Below, in pieces: positions 12,701-27,700 of a stretch of 64,000 bases of DNA. The stretch covers positions 1-64,000 of the forward strand of contig JAGQDJ010000134.1 in assembly GCA_022885665.1 (NCBI GenBank). The letters are read 5' to 3'. Under the pieces are notes generated by a model that searched no databases, was not told the DNA's origin, and saw nothing but the letters and a program-made list of their open reading frames with translations. This DNA comes from Triops longicaudatus (Eukaryota > Arthropoda > Branchiopoda > Notostraca > Triopsidae). A program made the translations under genes and the position numbers. Each line of letters begins with the position of its first letter. Positions within the stretch are counted from its first letter, which is position 1.

Positions 12701-15700
12701 CAAGCGTACGTTGTCATGGCCGAGAAATTGGGTGGGGTTTGGGTCGAACAGCACCTGGCGGTCTGGCTGGGCCAAGTACTGGAACTGGTGGCCAGTCCCA
12801 AGGCCGCTGCGTCGCACGTAGACGCGGTTTATTCGAGGCAATGCGTTTCTTTCATCTTGAGGAGTGTTCTGGGCCGGTTGTTGGGCGAAAAGGCGCAAGC
12901 GTTGGCGTGTAAAGAGTTGGCCACCGTGATCGTCCAGCAAATGCGTCACGTTGAGATTGGCGCCGAAAATGCGAAAGAAACGCACTCGCCCGAGACGATG
13001 TACAGCCAACATGTTCTCGTCTGCGCTTTGCAGGTGAGAAAGTTGAGTTTTTAACCATCTTCGACCTAGGTTAATGCCTGTGGTAATCGGTAATATAGTT
13101 TCGGGAAATGTGCACAACGTAAATTTAATCACAGTGGACATAGTAAACTTACTGAATATAAGTTCACAAATTGGCTTATTGGATGGAGTGACGCCTAGAT
13201 TTTGAAGGAGAGACGCTCTCATCCCATTTTTCTGTCCAAATTTGCATTTAGTATTTTTTAAGTTCAGAGTCTCTTTTTTAAAATTCGTTAATGGAAAATT
13301 TAGTGATGATCAGTGATTGGCAAAACGAATGGCTCATGATCTATGATACTTTATTTTCACCAGCACGGATTATGGCCGTTATTCGAAAACCGCAAGCTTG
13401 AACTGTGAACCGTGACCCGATTCCACAAATTTGCGGGTCATGTCACGACTCATAATCCGACCTTCGGTTGTTTAGTGACGAGCCATGATCCGATCTGGGG
13501 AAATTAAATGATATGAAAAGTGTGAATCGGCTTCGGAGTGACAAATGCTTAGCGCGTTTCAGTACTGAAATGTACAAATTCAGTCCGTTGATGAGTTTAG
13601 GTAACTTGCTATTTTGGACGTAAAAGAAGACGATAATGAAATCTCCTCGGCTGATGTAGTTTTGCGAAATGCAGTTTCGTAATAAATCTTTTTTTTTTAA
13701 AAAAATATATACTGCATTAATTGGCCCAGACATTTCTCGCATAAAGAAAAAAAAGGAAAATATTGCTGGTTTGTTCAGAATGTTGTCGAACTCTTTATTG
13801 TTTTATGTATGAGTTTAAGCTTTATTGTGAAAGTAATATTAATAAGTAATAATAATAAGTTTTGTCTTCACTGCTGTATTAGGCTTAGACTCCCTGCCCG
13901 GACTGGCATGTCTAAGGTAGGGGCCACCAAACGCCAAACAGCACTTAAAACAGTCAAAGCTGGGCTCACTAAGGCTGACTTACTGCCTGATGAGCCCTAA
14001 TTTGTAGTATGCTGCCAATCACTAGGTTCTGCAAATCTTGCAAAAACCCGAGTCGGCGGCGGAAAGGGATGTCTTGTTAGTGTGATCAGCGCAGGCTGCC
14101 ACTTGCTAATCTGAAACACCCCGTATGGTAGTTCCTCACTTTACACCATTTCCCAAGAATGAGGAAACAGAAGTCGTCCGAAATGCAGAAGTGCACTAAT
14201 TCATTTCAGACATGATTTGAAAAAAAAAAAAGAAATTCGAGTGTATTTTGTAGTTCTTCGCGATTTTTCTTACCAAAGCATTGTTTATCATATTTTCACT
14301 GTATTTTTTCGCTGAAAAATCTTTAGTAATTTATTTGCTGGTTCGAAATGTGTTCCTAAGAATAAATATTTCTCTCAAAGATAATAATAATCCGCGATAT
14401 TTTTAATTGGTTTACTCCGTTAGTGTTACATACAGCAAATATGATACCGACAACTGTACTGACTGTATTGGAATTGCGCTTACTTTCAGATAATAGACGT
14501 TAAATACTTCAGTTGCCATTAACGCTTACGCAACTCTGCCTTTGACTTTGGAGTTTCGATATATTGACTTCTTTTGTCGAGTTTGATTATGTTTATAATA
14601 ATCCGTGATACTCACAAATTTTGTGTTTCAACTTACGTATGTATTGTCTACTCTTGTTAACAGGAACTTGGTGGATTGGTCAGCGCTTTGGGTAGCACCG
14701 CGTCTTCCTTAATGGCGGACGCTTCATCGGGCGTCATCGACGCCGCTTTGCAAGTCTTGCTCCACCCTTCGCAAGCTGCACGACTGGCCGCTGCCTGGTG
14801 TTTGCGCTGCATCTGCCTAGCATGTCCGCAGCACCTCACACCCCTAATCGACAAATGCATTGACGCTTTAGAAAACCTACGCTCCACCCCCGAGGCCGTC
14901 GCTGGCTACAGTGTAGCCTTAGCAGCTCTGCTAGGTGGCGTGCACAGCTGTGCTCTAGGCGTGCCACACGCACGGGGCAAAGTGGTGTTCAACGTCGCAG
15001 AAGAATTGCTGCGCAGCGCTGCGCAAAACGCACGGCTGTCGTCGCCACGCACCCAGGCCGGTTGGCTGGTCGTGGGGGCGCTGCTGACCATGGGCACGCC
15101 GGTTGTCAAAGGAATATTGTCGCGGTTGCTGCTCTTGTGGCGCAACGTGTTTCCTCGCTCGAGCAAAGAACTCGAGTCGGAGAAAGCCAGAGGCGACGCG
15201 TTCACATGGCAAGTCACACTAGAGGGCAGGGCAGGCGCTTTGGCCAGCATGCACAGCTTTCTGAAGCACTGTCCGGAGCTCGTCACGCCCGAAGTTGTCA
15301 AAAAGATCATGGGGCCAATGGAAGCTGCTGTGGCGGTGTTGCAGGGCATCTCGACTGTGGTTAAACAGTACGGGCAATTGTTGAAAGCGCCTTGTGCTAT
15401 GGTCAGATTGCGCATTTACGAGACGTTAACGCTGTTGCCACCTTCAGCTTACGAAAGTGAGTAGAAAAACGCTAAATGTAGTAAAAAGGAAGAGTAAAGT
15501 TTGAAAATAACCCAACATTGGAGCATGACTTGAAGGACAAAAAACGAACAAGGACAATTTAACTTCATAAAATGGCAAAAAGCGATAAGATAAATTAATG
15601 AATTTTTTTATGATTTTTCGTTGAAAAACTTTTTTTTTACCAGCGTAGGCCGCAGCCTATTGCTGGAGCTATTGCCTTAGCTACCCTAACTTAACCTCAG

Positions 15701-18700
15701 TAAACTAACGTAGCGTTTCAATTAAATTTCTCGTAGTCTCTGTGTAAACGGGATTATTATGAACACGTAAGTTAACCTTGAACTTTTTGTGCGAAACAGC
15801 AGGCCATTTACTGCTCCTTAACGACGCAGTCCAACAAATGAGATGTTGTTAAATTCTGTAGTTGAAGGTAACTTAGTACGTAAAGGATCGGGAAATGTTA
15901 TGTTGGTAAAGTCACCGTTAGCCAATGAATTAACATTCCGACAAAGTTGGCCGACTTTCGTCAGAGATAATTATTTTAATCTTTTTAATACCGATTTTCT
16001 ACTAAGCGGCTTTATTAATCGAATTTGAACGAATTCTATCAAGTGTCGGGTAAAATACTAGGTAAAAACTAGGTAAAATACAGTTAGGTGAGTCTAGTTT
16101 AATGTTAAGAATAAAAAATTAAGTTTTATTGTTCTGATCTAAGTTTAGGTTAGTTAACAAAAAGCTAGATTAATCTAATTTATGATCAGATCATGTTAAA
16201 TAAAGCTTGGCTAGTTTAGTTTAAGGTTAGGTTGAATTAAATTGTGTTAGGTGTCAGTTAGTTAGGTTAAGGTTAGCAATGTTAGTTTAATGACGGTACT
16301 GTAATTTAAAGCTAAGTCGATTTAAGATGGGCCATTCTAGTTTTAAATAAGATCAGCTTAAATTACGTTAGTTTTGTCTACTTAAAGGTTAGGTTAGGTT
16401 TCCCTTGTGCAAGGATTTACCTGGCGATGGTATGCATTGCATAAAGCTAAATGAGTTTTACCCAAATTTTGGTAGTTTAACCGCTAAGGAGAAGCACTGA
16501 TGTAAAGAAATGTAGAAATGCAAAGACCAATAAATTTATTTCCAGGTTCTTGCACCCATTTGTTGAGGCTGCTCGTAGCGGAATTCACTCTAGCAGACAA
16601 TCCGGCCAACACTACGACATCTTTGCTGAAGAGTTTGTGTCACCAAGATGAAGCTTCCATATTAGGAGCGTCACCGCAGCATTCAGATCATCGCATTATT
16701 GAAGAACAAGTAATGCGATGCTATATTCGGAAAATTGTATTTCACCCTTTTATTCTCTCATTTATGAATGTTTAGTTTAATTAGTTTTACTTCTGTTTCG
16801 CATTTTACGGTTTTCAAATTCTTTGTACATTGTTTTTACGCTGTCGCTAACTTTTTGTCGATTTAGTTTCTCGTTCCTATTCTGTTTGTATTAATACAGT
16901 GTTGTTCTTCATTTTCTCTATTTACGCAAGCATTATGTTCCTTCGTTCGTTTGCTAATTTTTCCTAGTTTATTGATTAATCTAATTATTTATTCGTAGTT
17001 GCAAGGGAACAGTGCATCAGGGTCAGGAGCGTTGGAACACGATGCCAGTTATCTTTACCGCACCCTACCAGAGGTAACTTTTGTATTTAAGGCTGACGCA
17101 TGTTACTCGAAAAAATGAGCAAGAATAATACACTTTGTTTCTGTTTCTGATTTGATGCAGGGAATGATGTGGCCAGGACCTTTACCATTGGGCGTGGCAG
17201 TGATAGACGCTTCCGTGGTCCTCTTTGGAGTTATACTGCCGCATATTTCGGCCAAGCACAGACTGCAAATCTTACAGCATTTTGGGGAAAGTATCCGTAC
17301 TGCCAAAGCTGGCAGACAAGAAGCGGTTCATACCAACATTCTGGCGGCGCTTTTGGCAGCTCTGAGGGCGTTGGCGGACGCCAAAGTCGTTCTGCAAAGC
17401 GATGACGTGCGCAAAGCAACCTCGGCCTTACTTTGGGTAATGTAGATACAAATTTTTGGAAAACTGCTATTAAGTGATCAATTGTTCAGGAAGTCCTCAA
17501 TTCTGCATTTGTCATGTCTTCAGTAAATCATATTGTTATGTTCCATTTATGACGCGAGCAATCGACTCTTCTAGCATTTTTTTCCTTCAAAAATTGGCGA
17601 TAAATAATAGAATCGTTGGTAGACCTCCGATTTTGTAGATTCTAAAAAATTAACATTTTTCAGTCATTCACTGTAAATCTATAAGTTGTGGGGTCTTTAA
17701 TGAGTATCCCAGTTGCCCAGTAGATCTTTCATAATTTACTGTCGTCAATAGATAAAAACCGATAGGTACTAGATAGGTACCGTAAATAATCTTTAATTTA
17801 TCAGTATATATTATATACATGATTGGTATGGAATGAATCTCCGGTTCATCAGTAAATTAGTTCATTGCGATAATTAATTTACCGACAACTATTTGAAAAT
17901 AGCTGTTCAGGAAGTAAACTAACCCTGTAACAGTTCATGATAGATCTTCGTTTCTCAGGAAATTTAATTCATTTTTGAGTAGTGTTCTTTTTTTTTTCAG
18001 CACCCCAAATCTTCAGTTTCAGATTCGCAATTTTGTCCCCACTACTACAACTCGGAGGGCTAAAGATTGTATTGTGTACTCCTTTTTATACTACTCGCTC
18101 TACTACAGAACTGACTGGAAATTCCAAAATATAAAACACGAATTCGAGAATGGTGAAAGTAGAAAGGCTTATTTCCGTTAGGACATCCGTTCGTATAAGA
18201 ACTCATATCTGCGTTTCTACTGCCATCTTAAGACGTGTTACTAAGCAAATTAGAGCAGATTACCGTAATACTTAAGATTGTTAACCCGTTCTTCAGATAT
18301 CTGTGGTTGTAAACACAGAAAAAATTATCTGGATACACGTTTGCAAGCGAAACTGGCACTGCAGTCTGCAATATTTTGCACCGTAACACGTGTTAAGATA
18401 GCAGTGGAAACGCAGACATAGAAGCTTTTCTTAGAACTTTTTAGCCTCGTGTATTCGCGCATGTTTGTTGCTCGTGTCCCTAGTTGGTTGTTATTAACCG
18501 GATAAAAATGACATTGAAAGATGTCCAATGGGGAATGAAAATGACGTGATTTTGTGCGAGTCGCGTTATTAATCGAGTTGACATAATCTGAGGTTACTCT
18601 TCGTAACGTTAAATGGTAGTGAAATGGACTTGAGATTTTCTCGTCATTATGCGGGTCTTGTCATTATCCGAGGGGCAATAAAGTTCCACTGTATTAATAA

Positions 18701-21700
18701 TTTATAATTGATTCATAACAGAATCTTTTTTCACTAGGGCGTATTGGTGAATCCCAATCCACTATTGCGTTGCGCCGGTAGCGAAACACTGGGTCGGTTG
18801 GCTCAAGTATCGGGTGATTCCAAATTCGTGTCAGAAATCATGGCCACATGTTTTGAGAAGCTGAAAAGCTCCCGCGATGTCGCATCACGTACCGGCTACT
18901 GCCTCGCCTTAGGCTGCGTCCATCGTGCCGTGGGTGGAGTCGGCACCTCTGCCCATTTGGCCAACTCGCTAAGCATTTTACTAGCTTTGGGTCAAGATAC
19001 CGCCTCAAGCGCTGTTCAACAGTGGGCTTTGAATGCTTTAGCCTTATTGGCCGAAGCCGCAGGGCCCATGTTCCGGCCGTATGTCGAACCCACCATGACT
19101 GCGAGCTTGAAACTGCTCTTGGGCGCCAGCTCAGCCGGAGCAGGGGGCGGAGCCTATCAAGGGGACGTGGGCCAAGGCGTCGGCAGATGTTTGGCAGCTT
19201 TGATCACCACGCTTGGCCCCGAATTACAAGGCAAATATCTTCTCTGTTCATTTTAGGGCTAATTTAGGGTAGATTGTTAGAAATTTAAACGAGTTTAGTG
19301 ATTTAAATTTATTTTCGTATTTGTTTATGATCTTATTTGTTGTTACTTCCTTATTTTCATTTATTTTAGTTATCTTTATCCTCTTTAAAATAGACGACTT
19401 TTGGGGGATTTCTAATCGCTTATGTTCTTGAAGTGCGATATAAAGTATTTCTCTTGTCTTGCGATATTAAGTATGTCTAGCACGATCATTCTAAATACTT
19501 ATAGCAAATATTTTACGTAATACTTATTGCGAAGCAGTTTAAAGACGAAATGATCGGCGTTACTCTGTACTCGCCCATGTCGAATAGTGTACATTCGCTG
19601 GTTGTAGGTGTAGTTGTATTTAGGTTAAGACTAGGTTAGGTTTTTAGGAATGTCAGATAATGTAAAATTAATTCAAAATCAGTTAGGTTGTAGGGTAGGT
19701 TACACGGATAGAATAATTTGTGTTAGGTAAAGTGACGTTTTAGCGTAGGTTGAGTTGTGTTAAATACGGACCGAACAGGTAGGGTTATGCTTAGGGCTAG
19801 ATAAAAATCGCGCTTCCATGGAAACTGAATTCTGCGATTTTTGAGGAAATTTTGATTTTTACATCAAAATAGAAAAATGCCTTTTTACCGTGTTTCTTTA
19901 CTGTTATGCTATTTTCGTAAGCAAAATTCTGTTTAGTCGCGCAGTAGACTCAAGATTTTTTTTTTATTGACTGACCACGTCCACTTTTCCCACACGCATA
20001 AGGTAGGACCTTGTTGGAAAATAGGTTGTTCGATACAGTTCACGATACAGTTGCGGCTAGGACCGGCGTTGAGATCTTTTAAGGGGATTTGCACTACTTT
20101 CCGCCTTCTTCATTTCGTCTTTGTGAATTGAGCAGGCATTGCGTAAGCGCAGTGGCCACCTTTGCAGTTTGCGCACTTCTTCGTGTTGCTTTAGCAGGAT
20201 CTTGAATCATGGCTTTCAGCGCAAAACGGCGTTTTCGATCGGCACGAAGCAGCCACATGACCATAGGCTAGGCAGTTGTAACACTGCATAACTGGAGGGA
20301 ATCTTTTATCTTCAACTTGTGTCGGACGATTAAAGACGAAGAGCGTACCGACTTCCAACAACGTGGATTTCTCTTCAGAAGATGGGCAGGTGAGCACGAG
20401 AGAGCCATATGCTTTACCGCTGTTGGGAGTCAGCCATGATGCTTGGTCTTTGTCGAAATGAACTCCCAAGGCTAAGTTTCTTTCGGTGAGGTGTTGGCAA
20501 GTCTCTTCGTAGGTTTGGTCTTTTGGAAGCTGGTGAATAATAACTGTAAAATTTGGTTGGTGCGTAACCGTCTTTACCGGACCCAGGTTTTCCAAGACCG
20601 CGGACTTCAAGAAAGGTTCAGACTTCAGCCTTTTCTCTTTCTTCTTTGTTTTTTATAAGTAAGTGCCAGGTCGCCATTTCTTGCTTTCCATGCCAGCCCT
20701 GGTTTCGGTGCTTTCGGACACACTTTGTTGAGGTCTTTGTCTACTGCCTACAGGAGCTCCTTCTTGGGAATCAATGTTCTCCTCATCTCAAAATCTTGCT
20801 GTTGAACAAATAACGTCTCAGACTGTCCGCTAGCAGCCGCCTTTGGTTGTACCGCGATTGAGGGTGTCGGGATCTTGCTTGACAATGCGGCGCGGCACCT
20901 AAGTGCTTGGGCATACGACAATCCTTCCACTGGTTGGGATATGGCTTGGAGTTCTTGCTTGAGAGACTTAATTTCTTCTGACAAGGTCTTTACCTGACGC
21001 GCCAGCTCTTCCTTGGATTCTTTCAGCTCTGTTTCTCTTTTTTGGCTTTCTTCGGTGGAAATCTCAACCAGTCGAATGAGTTCGCTGTTTGACTCTTTCA
21101 GAGCGATCACCAGTTGAGCCAACTCCTGCATGGTTGTTAAATCTTCAGCTGTAGAAACTTCCGACCGATCCAGTCTCAGTTGCTTGTCCGATTCCATGCT
21201 CAGTACGCCGTCTGTGGTTTCTTTTCTTTTGTTCTTCACCAACACTAAGCTTTCTGTCAGCGTGTCTAATCGTTCTACAGTCGTCACAGTAGGTTTGTGT
21301 TTAGTTAAACATAGGTAGGATAAGTTGGGCTCCTTGAATTTGGTTAACCCTTTATGGACTGACGGGACTCAAAAGTCCCGGCTACTTTGAAGTCAGATGT
21401 AGGGGCCTAGAAGTCACGTAAGGTCTCAGTAATTTAAAGGTACGTTGTTCATTTTCGTATGAACGGGTTACTTTAAGTATGCGTAGGTTATATTAAGTTT
21501 ATTTAAATTAGGTTACGTTAGTTAAATTGGGTTCAGTTAGATATAAGGTAGGTTAAGTTTATGTAGACAAAAGACCAGAATTGTAATGGAACATTACCGT
21601 TCCATTCCCAATTTACTTTTTGTTTGTTAAGTGTATGATGATCGTTTTAGGTTAATGAAATTCCTAGGTGCACTTGTTTTTCGTCGTTCAGTTATTTCAT

Positions 21701-24700
21701 TTCTGTTCCTTTTTTTGTGTCTGCATTATTTTGTGTATTTCGATTTCGTCTTTCTGCGTATTCATTACTTTTCTCTTTTGAAACAACTCAGGAACCAGTA
21801 GTGCTTTGACAAGTCTGCGATCTTCAATGCTGTCAGCCTGTGCTTTGTTACAAGAACAACCCGGTCCCCTTGTAGCAGCCGAAGCTGTTTCTTGCCTCCA
21901 ACAGTTGCACTTGTTCGCTCCCAGGCATGTGAACCTAGCTACGCTGGTTCCCTCACTTTGCGTAAGTGGGATTTTTTTATTTAAATAGAATAATTTCTTA
22001 TCAAGCTTTGATCGACTTGTACGTAGGCCATTTTTTCCTTTTTTTAACGATAATAATTTTCTCGCGTTTCGAGTTTTGATGACCACACTACACCTTTGTT
22101 ATTTCCTTTTGCGCTTTGTTTTTAAACGTACTTTGACACAATGTAAGTTAGTTAAACTAAAACTAAAAGTAGGAAAACACTATTTTTCATGAGTATCTGG
22201 TTTCCCAAGTACTAGTTCGTTAAAGAAAAAGAAAGAGATCGTTTTCTTTGCAGAGCTTTGATACCTTATAGATTCTTCTTACGCTTGAGTGCTTGGATAC
22301 TTTGGAATTTTCAGACAACTTAGAATTTTTCAAGCTTTAGAAAGGGATAGAATTTTGAAATAATTCTGTCTCTTGTCACGGAAACCTACAAGATGTCTTT
22401 TCTTTTCATAAATAAAACTAAACAACATAAACAACGTAATTCTGTGAATTTGAGGTGAAACAAGAAACTTAGTCTTCATAAGTTACACCTTTTTGAGTTC
22501 ACTGTTTTTATGAGAATTTGTCTCAGCCGATTTTTGAATTTGATCATGCTAACTTCTTAACTATAACATCAGATTGGTAAATTTTAATTAATTTCCTTTT
22601 ATAGAGCATGCTCTTCAGCCCACACTTGCTGCTAAGACGCGCTGCGGTGTCTTGTCTACGTCAGTTGGTTCAACGGGAAGCCCGGGAAGTGTGTGAACAC
22701 GCCCGTCAAGCTTTAACAGCCGTCGCCGAAGCCGAAAATAGTCCAGGAGGCGGGCCTAAGGAAGAAACGACCTCTGTCGGACTGCCCGCGACATTGTTTC
22801 GACTCTTGGACCGCGAAAGCGACGCTGCGTTGGTTAAAGACGTGAAACAAACCCTAACTTGCTTGCTATTCGCCTTGGGTGATACGCAGCTAGCCACGTG
22901 GTTAACGCTGTGTCGCGAAGTCCTGACGACGGCCACTTCCGAATCCGGTTTGGAAGGAGGAGGAGGAGCTAAAGGCTCAGAAGGTGTTGGCACGGTAGAC
23001 GAGACTTTGGGCGACGAGGACGACAACGACGAAGAAACTTTAGGCGCCAAAGCCAAACGCGGCAACCAGCGCAACAACTTCCCTGTGCCGCGTTGGCCGA
23101 CACGTGTTTTCGCTGCGGAATGCGTACATCGCCTAATCAACGTCTGCGATGGTTCAAACCCCGCCCACTTCGACCTGCGGCTGGCACGGTCTGAATGCCG
23201 CTCGCGTGCGGTTCAGCAACATTCAGACTACCTGATTCTTCACTTGTCAGAACTCATCCGACTCGCCTTCATGGCTGCCACGAGCGATTCAGACCCACTC
23301 CGCCTCCAAGGACTGGATCTGCTTGTTTTAATAATAGAGAAGTTCGCGGCAGTGCCTGAACCTGAGTTCCCTGGTCATGTGATCTTGGAACAGTACCAAG
23401 CGCAGGTATTTTTTAGTACTTTAGAGTACAGCCTCGCAATAACAAACCTCCTGAAGACAGAAGTTTTCATTTGCCGAAAGTTTTTCTTATCCGAGTAGCC
23501 TTGTAACCGTAGTTTATGACACCCGGCCTGTAGCAGCGAAATTAAGGAAACGAAGTATAGTAGGCATCTGGTTTTGTCGACCGGAATATAATTTCGCAAG
23601 CCGGTTAGCTTACAAAAGCAAGTTTACGTGCTTAGTAAAATAGAAAAATTGTACAAATTTCCAGTATGGAAATGTAACCTTAAAGAATGCAATTAACACT
23701 TTAGTTATACTTGCGTAAGACCATGCTTAGAAAATCTCAAATTACCGGCGCATAAATGCTTCACAATAAAAAATAATGTTAATTAAGATAATTATTTGTC
23801 AAGGCCGTTGACATAATCGGATTGACAAAGTCTTAGTTCTACTGTAAATTCAAATCAAATTTAGAACGTTTTATTTAAAATCAGTTCTTTTAAATTCAGT
23901 TTTGAAATCTCAAATGTTAAATCGATTTAAGATAGTTCTTCTTGTCTTGTCTTTTTAGAGCCATTTATATTCTGCCCATTTTGTGCTTTTGCAGTTCAGA
24001 TTAAATTCAAGTCAAAGTCTGTTAGCGATCACTTGCAAGCGACCAGTTAGGCTTGTAGCTTGCTTAACTAATTTCGTCTTTTATTTATGTGTGAATAGGT
24101 TTAGGTTTTCGGCCGCTGTATACTTAGCTAGTTTCACCTGTAGGTAGTTTGTTACCTGTGTATTTTGCTGTGTCTGTAGCTCGCTCTATCCGTAGTTCGT
24201 TATATTTTAGCCGCTATTCGTTATGCTCAGAATCCAGTAATGTTAATAGTTTATTGAAAATTTGTCATGTGGAATCTTTCCACTTTCACGGATCATCTAA
24301 CGTTTCAACTGCTCCATTATAGCAGACTTGTTCATTATAGCAGTATTGGTTAGTGGGAACTCCACCGTACAAATTTATAAATATTCGTCGTGACCCTTTT
24401 GCTCTGATCATTAACAGGTAGGAGCCGCGTTGCGGCCCGCGTTCAGCGCCGATACGCCACCACACGTCACCGCCGCTGCGTGTCGCGTTTGCAGCACCTG
24501 GATCGCTTCGGGTGTGGCCAGAGACTTGAGCGACGTCAAACGCGTACATGCCTTGCTGGTTTCGTCCTTAGCCCGACTTGGGCGGGGCTTCCGGGAATCA
24601 GATCCCCAGCTAGTACAAGCCACACCCCTCGCGAGAACGTACAGCGAAAGCGCAGCTACTATGGAGCAATTGGCGATTCTTCAAGCCTGGGCGGAGGTTC

Positions 24701-27700
24701 GATTTCCATTTTCTTTCATTTTTCCTTTCAGCAGCAAAATACGAAGCAAATTGATCAACGAGTTACTTCGTTACTTACGTTTTAATGGTAAAAAATAATT
24801 AGCGTTAATTCAGTATTAAGTAAATTAAGTCAGGATAGTGATTCAGCGAAATTTCACTGATTTTTACTTTTTAAGTTACTTCTCTTCAAGTTGACTAGTT
24901 TTTCGCTATGCGCAATTTTACATTGCACAATCAGTAAAAAAAAACTCCTAAAAACATGACTTGCGTTTCGTATTTATCTTACTTCAATTATTAAAAAGTG
25001 CTCTTCGTATTTGCATATTTGTTTACGTTATCAGTTCAGTAATTTGTCGTTTTAATTTACAATTGTGTTCCGTTAGTTTGTTATTACTAGTTTAGTTAAG
25101 TTTGACTTTCAGCGTTGACTCACGTATTTTGTCTTGAAACAGGTTTACATTGCATCAGTACGTGATATGACGGACTCATGTGTGAGCAAGAGTAAAACAA
25201 CGAGCCAGTTTCACACAAAGACAGACACGGAAGAATTCAAACCGAATTGCAGCAGTTTGCTGCAGTTGGTGCAACCTGAGTTGCCGTCATTGACTTCTCA
25301 TTGGTTGGGAGCGTTAAGAGATTCCGCTTTGCTTTCTTTGCCAGCGGAATACGCTCAGCAGCTGCCACCGCAAGGGGGCGCGTTTTTTACACTGGAAACG
25401 ATCGACAGTGTGCGAGGTTACTACCGAAGTGCTTGGTCCTCCATCTTGCAAGCTGCAGCACTGACGGTCGTGGATCGAGGACAGAGCGACGAAGCAAATA
25501 TTTCGAAAGAAAAGAGCGATGTGGAGAAAGATAATGCGGCCAATACTGTCAATCCAGCATTATCTGACGACAGTTTCTTGCTACTAGGTATTTTTCTAAA
25601 AAAAAAAAAAGACATCAATCAAAAGTAAAGAGAATGTGTTACAATAGAAGCTTGTTATAACGTAATCTTCTATGACGACCTTTTATCTATAGCGATCGGA
25701 TGTTATGTTCGAGATGTAGTTTCAGATGTAAGTGTACCGAAAAAGGTGTTAATGTAAAGAAATGCATCCGATTTAACTGGCTTCAGATAAACCGAACAGA
25801 TTTTTGTATATTCCCAATGGGTTCGTTATAACGAGATATATTCTAGCGTATCACTTTCACGTATAATCTCGCTATAACGGATGAAAAGGAAAGTGTATAG
25901 GCGAAGTTCATTGTATCGGACGCTTTTTCGTAAAGCTGGAATTTTCGATCATTCATAATAGCGGGTTGTTCGTTTAAAATGGGCCTCTGCAACGCGAGTT
26001 TACAGAAATCATTCTTACTGAAGAAGCCTGATAATATTTATTGGTTTCCTAGGCTTGTGCGTCGAGTGTTTATGTGATCCCAAGTCTTCCGAGTCCTTAG
26101 CCGATGTACTGGCTTGTCTACGGACGCTGCAGACGCTTTTGCAGGCAGTTTCCGTACGCCAGTTGCTCCTCACCCAATCAGCGTTACCTATTGAACTGGT
26201 GAACGTTCTACACAGGTTTGTGGAACTCTGTGTGTAGCTTATCTCCTTGATATTTCAGGACGGTTAACTTTAAGTTTATGAAAAGTTTATCGCGACACAT
26301 TGTACACCTTTGGTGACGACTGTGGGACTATTTTGGACCAAAATCTCATTCTTCTCTTTTGGTAGGGTTTTACTGACACGAGACAGTCGCAAAGTTCAGG
26401 AACACGTGTTGGCCGTGCTGAGCCAAATCGTGGCTGGAAGGCAAGCTCGCGGCGGAGATACCGAAGAAGGTGAAAAAGACATCGTTCCGGGAAGTTCTTT
26501 CGTCTTTGCGGTTTTGGAAGTCGTCTGGTGCCTCTTGTTGAGACATTTACCCGGATTGGACCAAGTACCGAGTGTTAGCGGCAATGTCACGCCCAGCTGG
26601 ACCCGGCCATCGACGGCAGGCGACAGCGAAGCGCATCAACTGATCGCGATGGGATTGGACATACTGGAACGACTACCATTCTTTTGTTCTTCTAACGGTA
26701 TAAACAATACGAAATCAAGAACCATAAGTTAAGCAATACATATAATAATGTACAGTAACGCAATTAAGTTAAATGTTAAAACAAACTTACTAAAGTTTTC
26801 TAGCAATTATTGGTATAGAACAATAACACACGTGTAATACAAATACATATTTACAATATTTATGGAATATTGCAGAGCAATTTAAATACAAAAGTACTTA
26901 AAATAGACAGACCTTAACTTTTTATCACGTGTGCGTCAAAATTAAACGAACCATTAATATGTTTTATTATCAACGGTATTGTTTCCTTTCGTATTGGTTC
27001 TTGATCAACTAAAATTAAGACTGAATGGGAAAACAATAATAACCAAAACAAAATGACACAGAAACGAAATAACTTGTTCTATCTTGTGAAGAAGAATAAA
27101 AAATGTATCGTTGGTTACTTTTCAGGAGCTTTGAATTTGCTACCGGCGTTGTTTCACGTCACCACCAGTGTTTTGCGCGAGTGCAGTGGACCGGACAAGA
27201 ATATGCCACCAGGGACCGATAGTGTAGCACCGTGTGAGCGGGAAACTGTACGTGCGGCCTTAAAATGCTTCCGGACATTGGTGACGCCCTCTGTGTCGCG
27301 TTCAGCTGGCTATGCTGCTGCATGTTACCCAATTCTTCAAAGCTGCGTGCAGCGGTTGCTGGATTGGAGCAAGACGGTGCCGTCGCAAACGGAAACTTGG
27401 CCTGTTTTGGACGAAAGCACGCTTTTGTTGTCGTTGAGCGTGTGTTTCCTGCAACCACAAGCAGAGCAATGGCTGGGCAAGAGTCCCACTTTGCTCTACC
27501 CTTGCATTAACGCTTTTAGGCAAGCGCTGCAGTCGACGGTACCTCAGGTTAGACGGACAACTGCGTTCTATTTGCAGTAGATTCTCCCTAATCCGTCAGG
27601 AAGAGGAATTTACCCTACATCGGATAATGTTCGGAAGAAGTTTATGAAATACTATCTGAAATGCCACTTAAAGGTTTTAAAATTCTGAAAATCTGAAAGT

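Noticed and set aside
12623..13222. 199-residue minus-strand frame
   Set aside because: It is antisense to HEATR5B exon 4, whose plus-strand frame matches the family over its whole length and has proper splice sites. The antisense frame shows no motif.
14906..15415. 169-residue minus-strand frame
   Set aside because: It is antisense to HEATR5B exon 5; open only because of the base composition of the coding strand.
27548..27580. HEATR5B reading continuing past exon 16 (VRRTTAFYLQ then stop)
   Set aside because: It looks HEAT-like by chance. The splice CAG|GTTAGA to the exon at 28344 gives a continuous, length-conserved match to the family, and the read-through terminates at once.
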